A DNA stretch of 64,000 nucleotides from Escarpia spicata (lineage: Eukaryota; Annelida; Polychaeta; Sabellida; Siboglinidae): contig OZ023206.1 in assembly GCA_963995525.1 (NCBI GenBank), positions 28,140,960-28,204,959 of the forward strand, read 5' to 3'. Shown here piece by piece: positions 1-11,998 of this stretch. Under the pieces are notes generated by a model that was not told the origin of the DNA, made no database searches, and saw only the letters and a list, made by a program, of their open reading frames with translations. The translations under genes and the position numbers were made by a program. How positions within the stretch are numbered: position 1 is the first letter of the stretch; the number at the start of each line of letters is the position of its first letter.

Positions 1-410
1 TTAAACATTTGTCAATATTATTAATATATAAAAGAAAGCCAAACACTTGTAAAGCTACTATAATTTAAACGTTTAAGTATAAAAAAGAAAATTTTATTTT
101 AGCAAACACCAAAAATAAATTAAGGGGCATCCTTCAATTATTAAAAGCCAAACACCATCTGTACAACTAACACCACATGAGTCTGCTATGTAAAATTAAT
201 AACACTACCTTAAATAGAGAAAATAGCAAGGCCAAATAATTCAAAACAATATTGAATGAAGGTAATCCTGGCCTGGGTGATACAGGCTCTAAATTGTAAA
301 AAATGCTTTTAGCACATGTCTTAAATATTCATTTGTGATGTGTTCTGATGATAACACTTATCAAACTACACATAACTGAGATCAAACTTATATTGGCATT
401 TGGATGAATA
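1..410. other. AT-rich non-coding, nothing recognised
   Basis: No ORF of note, no splice-framed exon and no repeat shared with the rest of the window was recognised. Confidence 0.5.
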
Positions 411-694
411 GGCGTAAGAGGGACCGGAAATGGTGTGTCGCTGCGTTCGACTACAAAACCGTGTGGTGGTTGGCGCTATTTAGTCACGGAAATCACCACC
501 GTTTCTCACTTTTGACGCTTCCCAGTGAAACTTCAATATTATGATATGCTAACTGCCGAAATAAATTGCCGTTATTGGATGACACTGTTTCGCGGTACCA
601 GTTTAAATGTGCCCCTGTATTCGGGTTGATTCAGGCGTTCTGGGCGTGAGGCATACTCGGGTTGATTCGGGCGTTCTGACCACGAGAGGGTTAA
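411..694 (-). mobile_element. Partial TTAA-type (piggyBac-like) MITE copy
   Basis: Inverted near-copy of 10896-11165. The right end reads CACGAGAGGGTTAA, matching the TTAACCCTCTCGTGG terminus of the other copy. The far end is missing. The TTAA target and CCC-start terminus are typical of piggyBac-like elements. Confidence 0.65.
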
Positions 695-727
695 TGACAA
701 ACTGATGCCAACATTTTACAGCAGTGA

Positions 728-746
728 TATATATATATATATATAT
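728..746. repeat. (AT)n microsatellite
   Basis: Nine to ten AT dinucleotides. Confidence 0.9.
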
Positions 747-794
747 CATATTAAACATAAACAGTTTTTGCAACATTATAAGAAATAGCAAGAA

Positions 795-1920
795 AAACAA
801 TTGTCTCATTCCTATCATCGTAACAATTATTTGTTATTAATAAAAGCGTTCATATAAGCATCACAAAAATATTGGTATACATCATGTAATGTGTCTACTT
901 TTAATATTCGTGAGGAATAATAATGATAATGCAGGCCTCGACATTAACACTGGCCCGATGGCCCGGCGCCTTTTTTGAAGCTGTCGGGCAAGTTCGGGCC
1001 ATCAGTTCTTATATTTTACTGGCCCGACGAGCCACTGCTGTTGGCATTGGTTTCCGGTTCTTGAATGCCGCCGAGACGAAGCAGCGGTCATGGCACAACC
1101 GCATCGGTTATCAGATGCAGTTCGCCAAAATTCTTAGACCCGACTCAGTTATAGGACATTGTAAACATAACATAGATATTAATTTTGATCAATAATGAGT
1201 CCAAACTGCAATACTTTTCATGCGGACGACGGCGTGCAAAGCCTATTTTGGGTGGTGCCACCTAGCGAATGAACCGTGAAATAGTATAATGCCTTGAATG
1301 ACCTGTACATGAAAGCAGCGTCAACTCAACTACCGACTGACTAGCTGTCGTCACAATGGCCACACTTTATTTAAACTTGGCAAATATTGTGTATATGCAT
1401 CTGAGTACACACTTGAACAATAGTGTTAGCTTTGGACATCTCACTTTGAACAATCAATATGTGTATAGTAACTGACTTTGTTGGTAAAATTATTTAAAAA
1501 ACCTGTTTGTTTTTCACCTCAGTGTGATGTATCAGCGTTTTTTTGACGGTAACATAAAATCTGGGCCAGTAACATTCACAGGCGAGCCACTAACAAATCT
1601 AATGGCCCCCTGGGCCAGTGGATTCAAAACCTTAATGTCAAGGCCTGTAATGGACCGGAAAATAGTTGCAAATATAATTTTGCAATTTCAAAATTTGTAG
1701 ATTAAATCATATTGTGTCTTTGATCACAAGTCACTCAGATGTTCATGCAACGAAACAGCAGGAACTTTGTGTTGTTGTCATACAAATGTTTACGTTTTTT
1801 TCCGAAGCTTCGATTCCCCTTGACAACCACTCGGACAAGTTAAAATTTTGGCGGACAAGTAGATTTCAAAACTTACTTGTCCGGCGGACAAGTAATTATT
1901 CTGGCTTATTTCTATCGCTG
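795..1920 (+). mobile_element. Truncated copy of the 7315-8687 element, carrying a nested insertion
   Basis: 795-931 plus 1648-1920 align with 8290-8687. The right end TTTCTATCGCTG at 1920 equals the right end of that element. The copy is split by the element at 932-1647. The left half is absent. Confidence 0.8.
932..1647 (+). mobile_element. 716-bp TIR element inserted with TAATG duplication
   Basis: Termini CAGGCCTCGACATTAA and its inverted match TTAATGTCAAGGCCTG. Flanked by TAATG on both sides. The undisrupted target is present at about 8420. Inside each end the word GGCCCG/GGGCC recurs several times. It has no transposase; the short ORF at 923-1195 merely runs through the left end. The 5-bp duplication suggests a hAT5-type or related superfamily. 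Confidence 0.85.
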
Positions 1921-1979
1921 CCATATATTATTATGCTTATTCTGTTTTAATTATATTCAGTTTTGTTTTATGGTTTCAG

Positions 1980-2099
1980 TTTGCTGCAAAATTGGGATCC
2001 GATGCTGGAGGACTATGAGTCAGAATTCAACTCGTACGACACTGGACCGGGTCGAGACCTGCCTCCCAATCGCCAGCGACCTCGCAGGCCCGAGATTGG
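1980..2099 (+). CDS. TDRD1-like: Exon 1 of window: N-terminal acidic/Pro-Arg segment
   Basis: Acceptor TATGGTTTCAG precedes 1980 and donor GG|GTAATT follows 2099. It reads LLQNWDPMLEDYESEFNS then a Pro/Arg-rich stretch ending RRPEIG. There is one leading base and two trailing bases; the trailing GG plus the first base of the next exon makes Gly. No domain is recognised. The internal Met is not favoured as the start because the exon has a good acceptor and open reading before it. This is the least certain exon, supported mainly by phase fit and coding-like composition. Confidence 0.6.
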
Positions 2100-2123
2100 G
2101 TAATTAACACAATTCAGTAAATG

Positions 2124-2318
2124 TACACTGGAACCTCACTCTTAGGGTCATCCTTGCAACTGGGACACAGTGACCTGAATAGCGAGGTGACCTTATCAGC
2201 GAGACTAATTTCCTACACTTTGTTATGGAAATAATTTGAGACTGTCCTATGGTGACCTTAATTGCGAGGTGGCTGTAGTACAGAGGTGACCGTAAAGCAA
2301 GGTTCTACTGTCTTGATA
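2124..2318 (+). mobile_element. Tigger/pogo-like MITE
   Basis: About 195 bp with inverted ends CACTGGAACCTCACT / AAGGTTCTACTG, which resemble the CAGTNGAACCTC ends of Tigger-type Tc1/mariner elements. A relative lies at 25966-26082. Confidence 0.65.
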
Positions 2319-2338
2319 TCAGCATCTCGATAAACAAT

Positions 2339-2540
2339 CGGGGCCCGTATGCATCAAGCACGGATAACTCCTTTATCCCCGTTTAGAGGCTATCCGGCGG
2401 ATAAACGTAATAAATTGGTATGTATGATGCACAGGTAGGACTATCCGGTGACATAAACGTGGATAAACTTATACACACATTTCTCTGCATATAGTGGCCT
2501 AACCGCCTGATAAAATGGTGGCTTTTCATTCTGCAACGCT
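2339..2540. mobile_element. Possible PIF/Harbinger-like MITE fragment
   Basis: Starts GGGCCCGTATGCATCAAGC and has repeated ATCCGG...ATAAACGT words. The end sequence resembles MITE termini common in animal genomes. The other end was not found. Confidence 0.35.
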
Positions 2541-4802
2541 ACCGACAAAGGTGAATTCTACGAAGAAATCGGTACCGAAGCCATCATTGTGATGCGTTTG
2601 AAGACAAAGAACAAAGTTTTGCTGTAGATGACAAGATGTCGTAGGCATAAATATTACAGACGCCAAACCAAGAGATTTAAATTGTTGAATCTGCTGCTAC
2701 AAGTGCTGGTAACACTGCGATATTATGACAGCGGCATTTTTAAGCACAACTGATTGGGATTTACCAGACTAACATACATATTGGACTACCAAATCAGCGC
2801 CAGGCAGACAGGCAAAGGCAAAGTTTTACCAAGTTAGTTTTAATGGAATTATTATTTGTCAAAAATGAATTACTTTTGATCTGCACCAATACACCCTGGG
2901 CATCGCCTGGTTACTCCTCTACTGGTATCACATAGTTTTAAAAGACTCAACTGATGAATTTGTGCCATATATAAATCTAAACACAGGTATGTTACATTCA
3001 AGGTTTTTGTAGCATAATCCAGCACATATTCATATTGTTTAGATCCAGTAACTGCCCCCAACAACTTTTTTTATTGATGGAACACAAATGCAACTGTCAA
3101 GTTTCGTCGGAGAATGAGCATGAATTTGTCAACGATAAGAGGAAGGGATATAATAAAATATAATAATTTTGGTGTAGGTGTGTTACTGGTGTCACTGTAG
3201 TCACCGGAACTATTCACAACTATTACGATGTCAGTAAACAGGTAAAAGCTGCCAGACGAAAACAACACCAACTAAACCTTGGTATCACAAATACATGTCC
3301 ACTGTATGTCCAGGGTGCAGATCATCAAATAAAATTTTATCAAATTAAATTTCTACATTTAATCGCCATTCCAACCATCATCGCTCGGTGTGTTAATGTT
3401 TTAAAAACAGTATCCATCGTTGACCAGTTAAGGCCATATTTGCACTTATTATGCGGATGACGGCGTGCAAAGCCATCAAATAAATTTTCTAACCACCGGC
3501 AGCGCAGGTTTATATGACGAGAGACGCCATTTTTTGTAGTCCCGCCACATCCCTTGGACACACTTTGTACAGTGGTTGGAAGCTGCCTCGACTTAGAATT
3601 ATGCACGCTTTTTCTTCTCTAGATATATGAAAGGAATACAGCTTAAATCCAAATCTAAATAGTAGCTAAATTGACAGAAACCAAATGTAATGCTGCGTCA
3701 GCAAGGTGAAGGCCACCTATTTTTAGTGAACCGTGAAATAGTCTACTCAACTACCGACTGACTAGCTGTCATCACATTGGCCACACTTTATTAAACTTGG
3801 CAAATACTGTATTTATGCAAGCACCAACAAAAGTCATGAATAGTGATGAAATAAGGCCAAATGAATGACGTTTATTAAAGAGATTAAGTTAAAGAGAGAG
3901 AAATGTGGGCTCTATATCCCAAGGCCAGGCCTGTGACTGAGCCCATACTAGTCTCCCACATTTCGGCATATATAACATTAGCAGTATTGTTATAGATATA
4001 TAAAACAACAGCATTACTACTGTAATCACAGTAGACCTTATGCACTGTACCGTACTAACCAAGCACACCATTCATTCACACTAACTATAATCCCAACTAC
4101 CTGCTGAAGAGTTACACTATATCAAGATTTAGCCTAAACCTATAAGTGGGGCCATTACGCCACCGGTCACCGAAACATGTGACCACCCCACTACCAATGT
4201 AAAAATATGCCATTACTGAATCAATAGAAACAATAGATGCTGAGGCTAAGCCTCCAACATGCATGTGTGTCACAAAAAGCATAACCATTTCCACCAAGAT
4301 TGGCAGACGAGGATACATGCCTCGTTACTGCTCATAGAGGGCTCTCGTAACAAGACTCAAAAATTCCCCAAGCTGATTGGGGAGACACAACAACTGAGGA
4401 GCCGTGTAAGAGACCCGTCGAATTCACTCCGCAAAATTGGCAAACCATTCAGAGACGCAAACAGGATACCCTGTACTGGGCCCCCGGCATGAATAAATTC
4501 CATTAACACTGTTGCTTAGTAATTGACAAAACCTTATTAACATCCACCCGTCTCCTGCAAAGATTATGGGCCGTGTTGTGCACTGTGCTTAAAACAACCC
4601 AAGGATACTGTAATTATTAAGGTCACCAGATAGATAGTATAACATCTCCTAAATAAAAACTTCCTTTGAATTCAACACCAGGATGCAGCTTCTGGTGTGT
4701 GTCAGGAATGTGTTGAAGCCATTATTAGCCTCTCCAATGGTGTATCCCAACAATTAGTAACCAGCTTGCTAATCATGCAATGTTTCCCTGAGCAGATATT
4801 CG
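2541..4802. other. Intron 1 stretch with dispersed-repeat fragments
   Basis: 3722-3812 repeats 1265-1390 (sharing ACTACCGACTGACTAGCTGT), and 3450-3475 repeats the GACGGCGTGCAAAGCC word at about 1228. The rest shows no recognisable feature. The ORFs here are short and not coding-like. Confidence 0.5.
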
Positions 4803-5329
4803 TTATGCAATCTTTGACAGCCATTTTTTTCAAAGTTCTGCATTTGGAAACGGGATATCTCTGGGAATAATTACGCTATATAATAATGTTTTCAGTGATG
4901 CATTCAGCACATTCTACTGTGTGTAATGATCAGACACTGTTTTAAAATCATGAATAGTTTGAAAGATATAGCCATATTTGGTGCCAAAAAACAAGATTTG
5001 TTTTCGTATTTTACCAAAAATTATTTTAAAATTAAAACAACATTTCAAAAAAAAATCTCTGGTCATTGCACAACAGAATCTGTAGAAAACATGGATTTGC
5101 AATAATTATAACTATATATGTGTTCAATAACAAATGGCAGGTTTCCAGATTTGCCAATATTTGCTCCATTTTGTTTGTTACCCTGGAAACGGGGGGTCTG
5201 GCTGAAAAAGTTCAATATATGTTTTACTCAGTAAGACCTATTTCATGCATTGGACAGAAACAAACACAAAATTGAACTGTTTGCACCAATTAAAAAATAA
5301 TCATATCCACCTGCCGTGTCTGGCCTTAA
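4803..5329 (+). mobile_element. Partial copy of the GGCCAGACAC TTAA family
   Basis: Aligns along its length with 21960-22458. Ends GTGTCTGGCCTTAA at 5329. The left third is missing. Confidence 0.85.
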
Positions 5330-5663
5330 AATCACTATTATCTACACTGTCACACAATGTCTGATCATAGGTCGTGCGTTGCATAGCTAAAGTCCTCGAC
5401 CTGTAACATAAAATATGGTGTGTACCCTTGATTAAGGCGTCGCATTGGTGCTGCCCCAACTCCAGTTAAGTGTCTGTTTCTGGACTGAAACCACTTGCAA
5501 CTGCCATAAGTGTAGCAGGATGAATTGCTGTTACAAAAGCATGTGTCCTGTGCAGCAGCTTCTCAAAAGATGCCATACTGTGTTCTATATCCTGCTCCCA
5601 CAAATGCCAAATGTATCCTTGCATTCGGCTAACTGTCCACCACCACCTGGAGTCTGAGTGTAC
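5330..5663. other. Intron 1, nothing recognised
   Basis: No repeat or coding signal recognised. Confidence 0.4.
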
Positions 5664-6936
5664 AGTCATGCCTCCTATGTTGAGTGCGCCATTACCTGCC
5701 ATATCTCAGAAACCGTTCAGCAACTTTTTCTCTAATTTTGCATATACATATCTTAGAGTACTGCCACTATGCACGAGAAATCTGTATTCGATTGAATCAT
5801 TCTAAGGGTCCAGCAGAGCCCTGAAACTGGAAAATGTTCACATTTTGTCTATTTTTTTTCAAAAACTCTTCAGTAACTTTTTCTGTGATTTTGCAGACTT
5901 TTGGTGGTGCCACTATACACAAGAAGTCTATATTTCATTGAGTCGTTCTCAGGGCCCTCCAAAATGCTAATTTTTTTCTACTAATTCCCTACTGCTGTAA
6001 GCCTCCTGCAGTAGCCTGGGCCACTTATCTCAATTTGTAACTGGATAGTCTTTTCCCTATCCCTGATCACTGGGGTGGCTGAGTGGAGCAGTCTGGTGTC
6101 AGAGATTATGCTGTAAGCTTGTGTATTGGACTAGAGTGGGCTTACTGCCTGCCATTGTCCCAGTGTCAAACAGAATGCCTCCACGTGGGTTGTAACTAAT
6201 GTGTAATGGGGATCCCTACTGCTCTGGCAGAACCTGAGAAACTTTAAAACAGCAATAGACATAAAATTATCAGTGCAATATAAAAATATGAACTAGGATG
6301 AAAATAATATATAAAATAACTTAGGTATACTCGAAAAGGTTAAAGCATATTTAGCAAAAATTATAAGGAATATTCAGATGTTTTACTGTACATGTTGCAG
6401 CTATTACTTCACTCCAGTTCAATCAGTATTATGTCATTAATTGCTACTGTTTTTAAGTCAAAATGCATGCTATGTATATGTACCTTGTGAACATATCAAG
6501 TTTTATCATAGTTCATCTCTTTCTTCTTTCCATTCTTGGGGAGGGTAGTAGGGCCAACATGAGAACAGAAAATGTTTGCACACTTTCTTAAACAACCGTT
6601 AACTGTGCTACATGTGAGATTGCAGCTCACCAATTCTCCTGCAAGGTTTCTACAACCACTGGAAATCGGCCTAAATAGCTGAGTGTTGGGATAAAATTGT
6701 GCAGTAATAACACATTAATTAATATATACAATCTTCACGAAACGGTTTACTCGAATATTTTATTTCCTTGTGTATCTTCACTGGCATGCATATAGTCTAC
6801 TAAGCATGTCAACATTTTATTTCCATCATAACCCTTAATGATCTGTAACTATGATTCACCGAAAAACATTTAATAAATAATTACAAACGCACAATATAGT
6901 CAAAAGGACTTCAGGGCGTCTTGGCCCATTTTTTTT
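5664..6936 (+). mobile_element. Left-truncated copy of the hairpin-ended AGTCCTTTGG element
   Basis: Shares most of its length with 31060-32225, including CCATATCTC-GAAACCGTTC near the left and TCAAAAGGACTTCAGGGC with CTTGGCCCATTTTT at the right end. No ORF. Confidence 0.75.
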
Positions 6937-7309
6937 TCTTTCGCGATATATTCAGCGTTGGCGAGCGGTGCAAAATGAAACCGCAAAGTCACTTACATTC
7001 CTACAAAATCGCAGATTTGTAGCAACATCGTTTAATCGTCTTAACTTCGCTCCAAGTTAGGATTTATCTCTTGGAATTAACTCCATTGGACAACATGAAT
7101 GACATCCCTTGTAAGTTGTCCAATCACGGAATATTACCGCTGGATCCCCGGTGTCTCCAATGGTGACACCTTGCCGAATTTCGACATACTAGACATTTAG
7201 ACATTCATATAACATGGTAACTGCATTTGGAAGACATGTGGAGCTTGGAGAAAAAAGCAAAGAAAACTGTAGCTGAACAAAGGTGTCTTATGCGCTAAAT
7301 TTTGCTATT
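6937..7309 (-). repeat. Fragment related to the element at 59013-61487
   Basis: Inverted match to about 61110-61380 (shared words GACACCGGGGATAC, TCGTTTAATCGTCTTAAC and GCGATATATTCAGCG in reverse). Confidence 0.65.
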
Positions 7310-7314
7310 ATAGT

Positions 7315-8687
7315 CAGCGTTCGAAATAGCACTTGTCCGTTTGTCCGGGACAAGTGATTTTTGGCCCGGACAAGTGAAAATTTACAGTAAATAGTGATGC
7401 GTGCAACATTGCAAACTTTTTATTTGAGGAAATTCAAACGTAAATGAAGTTCGCTAGCAATCTTGTTAGTGTATCGGCGTCTTGTTGTTCCGCCGCCAGT
7501 GTGTTATACGCGTTAGCATTCGACCGAGTTTAGTGCCTGTGTTAACGGTCATCCACTGAGCGCACCGACCTAGCTCTGTCATACGCGTAGGACAGACTCC
7601 GCATCAGCCACCGTTGATCGAGGCTGTATTTCACAAAAATCATAAAATCATTCAGTTTGGCTGACGTACAACTTGCTTCCACTCACGGATCATATTTGAT
7701 GAAATTTGGAAATAGTACACTTTGTATCGCTACCTGTTATTTGAATAATTATATAGTTTTAACCATTATTATGCCTAAAAAAGACAATGGCGATTTTATA
7801 TATCTTTTCTCTCTTCTCTCATACATTTGGTCTTTTGTATATTTCCTTTTTCTTCTTTTTCTTTTGTTTCCTCCAACAATAAACCAACCGTTGTCTAATG
7901 ATCAAGATTGATCGGTCAACGTAATATACAGATACAGACTCGGCAGTCGTTCAAGTCATCGAACGTCCGATCCAGATCGGTGACAACTTGTAACTGGCTG
8001 TCCGGTAAATCTACGGTGGTGGTTGATAAACGGAATATTAATGAAATTTGTTGTATCTATGTAACATTTATTTTAACCATAAATTGCGAGTTTTCGAAGC
8101 TGAATTATGCAAAACACGCGGCTGGGATGGAGTGCCAACCGCCATTGACATGTCGGCTTCCGCCAACTACGGCGGTCTGTGCGTGGCAGCAACGTTACGA
8201 CGTAACTAAATCTAAAAATTATATTCCGCCTGGTAAATGTAATTCGGGCACCGTTAAAACTGTTTTATCATTATTGAAAAATATGCGTTCGGTCTCATTC
8301 CTATCATCGTAAAAATTTGTTGTTATTAATAAAAGCGTTCATATAAGCATCACAAAAATATTGGTATACATCATGTAATGTGTCTACTTTTAATATTTGT
8401 GATGAATAATAATGATAATGGACCGGAAAATAGTTGCAAATATAATTTTGCAATTTCAAAATTTGCAGATTAAATCAAATTGTGTCTTTGATCACAAGTC
8501 ACTCAGATGTACATGCAACAAAACAGCAGGAACATTGGGTTGTTGTCATAAAAATAAGACATACTTTTTACGTTTTTTTCCAAAGCTTCGATTCCCCTTG
8601 ACAACCACTCGGACAAATTAAAATTTTGGCTGACAAAACTTATTTGTCCAGCGGACAAGTAAATATTCTGGCTTATTTCTATCGCTG
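7315..8687 (+). mobile_element. TIR element with ATAGT duplication and GGACAAG subterminal words
   Basis: Termini CAGCGTTCGAAATAGC and inverted GCTTATTTCTATCGCTG, flanked by ATAGT at 7310-7314 and 8688-8692. Both ends contain repeated GGACAAG/CTTGTCC. Length 1,373 bp. ORFs inside (such as 7657-7911 and 7908-8312) show no transposase motif that I recognise. Confidence 0.8.
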
Positions 8688-8692
8688 ATAGT

Positions 8693-9640
8693 ATCGCCAA
8701 CAATAAATCAGAATGCTGGTGTAGCTGATGTTGAATTTCTGGTAAAAAGAGTACAAACCGTGCAAGCAAAAGGAATGACACTACATCACTAGTCAGCACT
8801 TGTGTCGAATCCGGACCCTTTTGAAGAAAAATAGCGACCCTCTGCTCTAGTGTGTGCCGCTGTGGCCTTGCGTTATTGCACTGCGCGCATAAAATGAGCA
8901 ATATAGCAGCGCGTATGTTGATACAAACCAGGGTGGTATTTTATGCCTCAAAAGGGCGCTAAGACACAATATTCTTAAACGTAAATATACCTAGGATGAT
9001 GCTGAATGATGGAACTAACTCACTGAGGTATTAGAGTTAGGCAAAACTAAAGTTACAAAGGATCCGGATTCGACACAAGTGCTCACAACTTGCACAAGTC
9101 TATTCAAGTTCAACTATTAGTTGAACTAATGTTCTATGCCGTTTTTTAGCAAAATTCAGAATGTGATTTGTAAGAAATCTTTGTGCTAAATATATAATAC
9201 ATATTCCAACAAAGTTGTGCAAACAAACTTTCGGGAAAGTTGATCCGAGTGAAGTACTCTTATAATAAATGCCTGGGGCTAGGGCAAGAAAAACATAAAC
9301 ACAACCAAGTACCAGTGATCAAGTGGAAACCACATCAACTGAATACTAGTGGTCAAGTGGAAACCACACCTCAACACAATGAAACAATCATGATTACTGA
9401 CTTTTATCAATCAAGTTAGAATGTAAACATTCTGTCTTGTTTGATATCTTCCCCTCTATATTCAAGAATAAAGGTTAAAACATACCTAAGAATGCGTCAT
9501 TTTTAAGCTAGTTTAAAACAAATCCGGACCCCCTAGCAATGCTTCATGCCTGCAGCACTTGCGTACCTCACCCTTGCCACCTCGTCCATCATTTTACCAA
9601 GGGGGGAATTTATTGCTCTGCAAATATGACCACGTTTGCA
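8693..9640 (-). repeat. Dispersed repeat related to 58040-60150 in inverted order
   Basis: 9290-9400 is the inverse of about 59240-59345 (CAAGTGGAAACCAC words), and 8930-9090 resembles 58075-58240 (GATGATG...GGCAAAACTA...TTCGACACAA). Confidence 0.6.
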
Positions 9641-10041
9641 TCCCATGACAATTTACTTTGAAAAATATACCAGTGTAGTGATGTTTTGATTTATCCGTGA
9701 ATTGTTAATTCGTGCTTCTGATCTGTTAATCTAAAGCTTACAAAACTGGTTCATTGATGATCATTTAGCTATGTATAAAGATTTGTTTTTAGTGAAATTT
9801 TCATCAAATATGTCATAAGTTGTCAGATGCCACTGGTGGGTCGCACTGTGCTGCCACCTGGCGACTAGTCTATACTAAGTATATATCCACCTACCAACCA
9901 ATTATGCTATTGATCTGTCTTGCTAAAGCGATGATCGATTATGTAAATCAAACAGATTCCCAACACTGGTTTTTAGCATAGCCTGTGAAATGAGTGAGTA
10001 AACCCAGCGGTGTGTGATTTATGTGACTGTTGTGTTTCCAG
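9641..10041. other. End of intron 1, nothing recognised
   Basis: No feature seen apart from the exon 2 acceptor tract. Confidence 0.4.
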
Positions 10042-10126
10042 TGCTGGTGACATGTCTGCAAGTCATCCAAAGACAGAAGACCTTATTCAGCTTTATATCA
10101 CTGGCATTCCAAATGAAATGAACAAT
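10042..10126 (+). CDS. TDRD1-like: Exon 2: start of RRM (RNP2 strand)
   Basis: Acceptor TGTGTTTCCAG and donor AAT|GTAAGT. It completes Gly from exon 1 and reads AGDMSASHPKTEDLIQLYIT followed by GIPNEMNN. LIQLYITGIP is a standard RRM beta-1/RNP2 strand and loop. It ends in phase 0. Confidence 0.85.
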
Positions 10127-10756
10127 GTAAGTATTTGCAGAGGTTTCCTGCTAGAGAATTAAGTGTAGAACGCACCAAAGGGTATTGGGGGGGGGGATTC
10201 GATAAACATCAGTTCGGGTGACATTTATGATCGGTTGAAATTTTAGACTTGTATTGTGTCAGAAAGATTTTGGCCCGTTCTGTCAGTTGCAAAGAAGATA
10301 TTCCAATATAATTTACAAGTTTACAGTTACGCTCTGAGAACGAAGCACAAAAGTAATTTTTGTCAAAAACAGATACTGTATTCATTCTGTTAAGCGTACA
10401 TGACCTAATTAGCGTACCCCCCCCCCCCCTTTTAGCAGAGTGACTGACCTCAAATGCCAAACTTGACTGTTGAAGCCATCGTTGTAATTCAGTTTCTACC
10501 ACTAGATAAAAAGATAAGTGATGACAAAAATATGAAAAGGTAGATGCATATTGTCACTTGTATTGTATTGTCGATGGTTATACTCAGGAACCCCAAAAAA
10601 TGGGTGCATGTCTATTGGACTGCAAAATTTGGCAAATTTTTCACAAATATTTGTTAAACTTACTGTACATTTAATTGAATACGGTATGTTACATTTGCTG
10701 CGAAACCCATGAATAGTATTCATTGTAGTTCATGTTTTGTGTGTGCTTGTTACCAG
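10127..10756. other. Intron 2
   Basis: Contains short G and C homopolymer runs (about 10188-10196 and 10418-10429). The overlapping minus-strand ORFs lack any recognisable domain. Confidence 0.5.
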
Positions 10757-10848
10757 GAAGGACTGTCAAATCTGTTCTCGCAAGCTGGTTCAGTTGTGTA
10801 TGCTCACAAGTGTGCAGCCTCAAACACCAACTTTGACACGGCGTATGG
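10757..10848 (+). CDS. TDRD1-like: Exon 3: RRM helix 1 and beta 2
   Basis: Acceptor TTGTTACCAG and donor GG|GTAAGG. It reads EGLSNLFSQAGSVVYAHKCA then ASNTNFDTAYG. This is the RRM alpha-1 helix and beta-2 strand; the final Gly leads into RNP1 in the next exon. It ends in phase 2. Confidence 0.85.
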
Positions 10849-10895
10849 GTAAGGCTGCGTTTCACTTTTTAAAAGTTCCCATATGGGAAATTTGT

Positions 10896-11998
10896 TTAGC
10901 CCTCGTGGTCAGAAAGCCCGAATCAACCCGACTCCCACTCACGGCCTGAATACGCCCGAATACAGGGGCACATTTAAACTGGTACCGCGAAACAGTGTCA
11001 TCCAATAACGGCAATTTATTTCGGCAGTTAGCATATCATAATATTGAAGCGTCAAAAGTGAGAAATGGTGGGGATTTCCGTGACTAAATAGCGCCAACCA
11101 CCACGCGGTTTTGTAGTCGAACGCAGCGACAAACAATTTCCGGTCCCTCTTATGCCACGCAGTGAATATTTTAATGGTGATTTTTAACCAATGAGATTAA
11201 AGTTTAACATTTGCTGCGGGCATAAACATGGAAGCACACAGGAATTATTCCAAAACATGCGTCCGCAGGCGATTTCTACGATTAAATGCTAACTTTTGAG
11301 CGGTCTATTTTGTTGTAAAGAAGTATTAATGCGCCGCGCAACGAAGCGGGTGGTGTTTTTTAGCTTTGGTGTAAATCTTGACATTGTCATTATGTCGAAC
11401 TCCAGTAATTCGGACTTTGATGGGATTTTCGAATCGAGTTTATAACGAACGCTGCCATCGAAGGGGAATGTTTTGCACTATGATTATGCATTTTAAATAG
11501 AACACCAACTTAATAGTTCAGACGGGATGACGGCTATGATCACAAAGAACACCATTTTGTATAAAATCTTGAAAATACATGCACTCTGAAAAACAGAAAT
11601 TATTTCAATTTTATTTACCATAGACATTTCATTAGTTTTCCATTCTGTAGCATAGTAATTTATTAACATTTCATACGCAGCATGTAACCGCTAATTATTA
11701 ATGAAAAATATTTTTTTAAATGAATTGTTTAGAATTATTTAACTATTTTATTTTTGTCAAACTTTAGCAATTCATATTTGGGTAATAAATTGACATATAT
11801 GTCACATACTTGGCTAGTTACACCAGGAATGAGTTCTTCAGATGTAGTGAAAATTTTATTTGAATCGGATCAAAAATTATTTATTTGCATTCATGCAACC
11901 CGAGTATATCACATAATTCACTCACAGCACATTCTCTCGATTTAATAGGATTCAATAACAGGCATGTATTTGCATTAATCTGGCCTTGAGAGGGTTAA
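10896..11998 (+). mobile_element. TTAA-type (piggyBac-like) non-autonomous element, about 1.1 kb
   Basis: Left end TTAGCCCTCGTGGTCAGA and right end TCTGGCCTTGAGAGGGTTAA form inverted termini. The target is TTAA on the right and TTAG (one change) on the left. No transposase ORF. Its right TTAA is shared with the next element. Confidence 0.65.
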
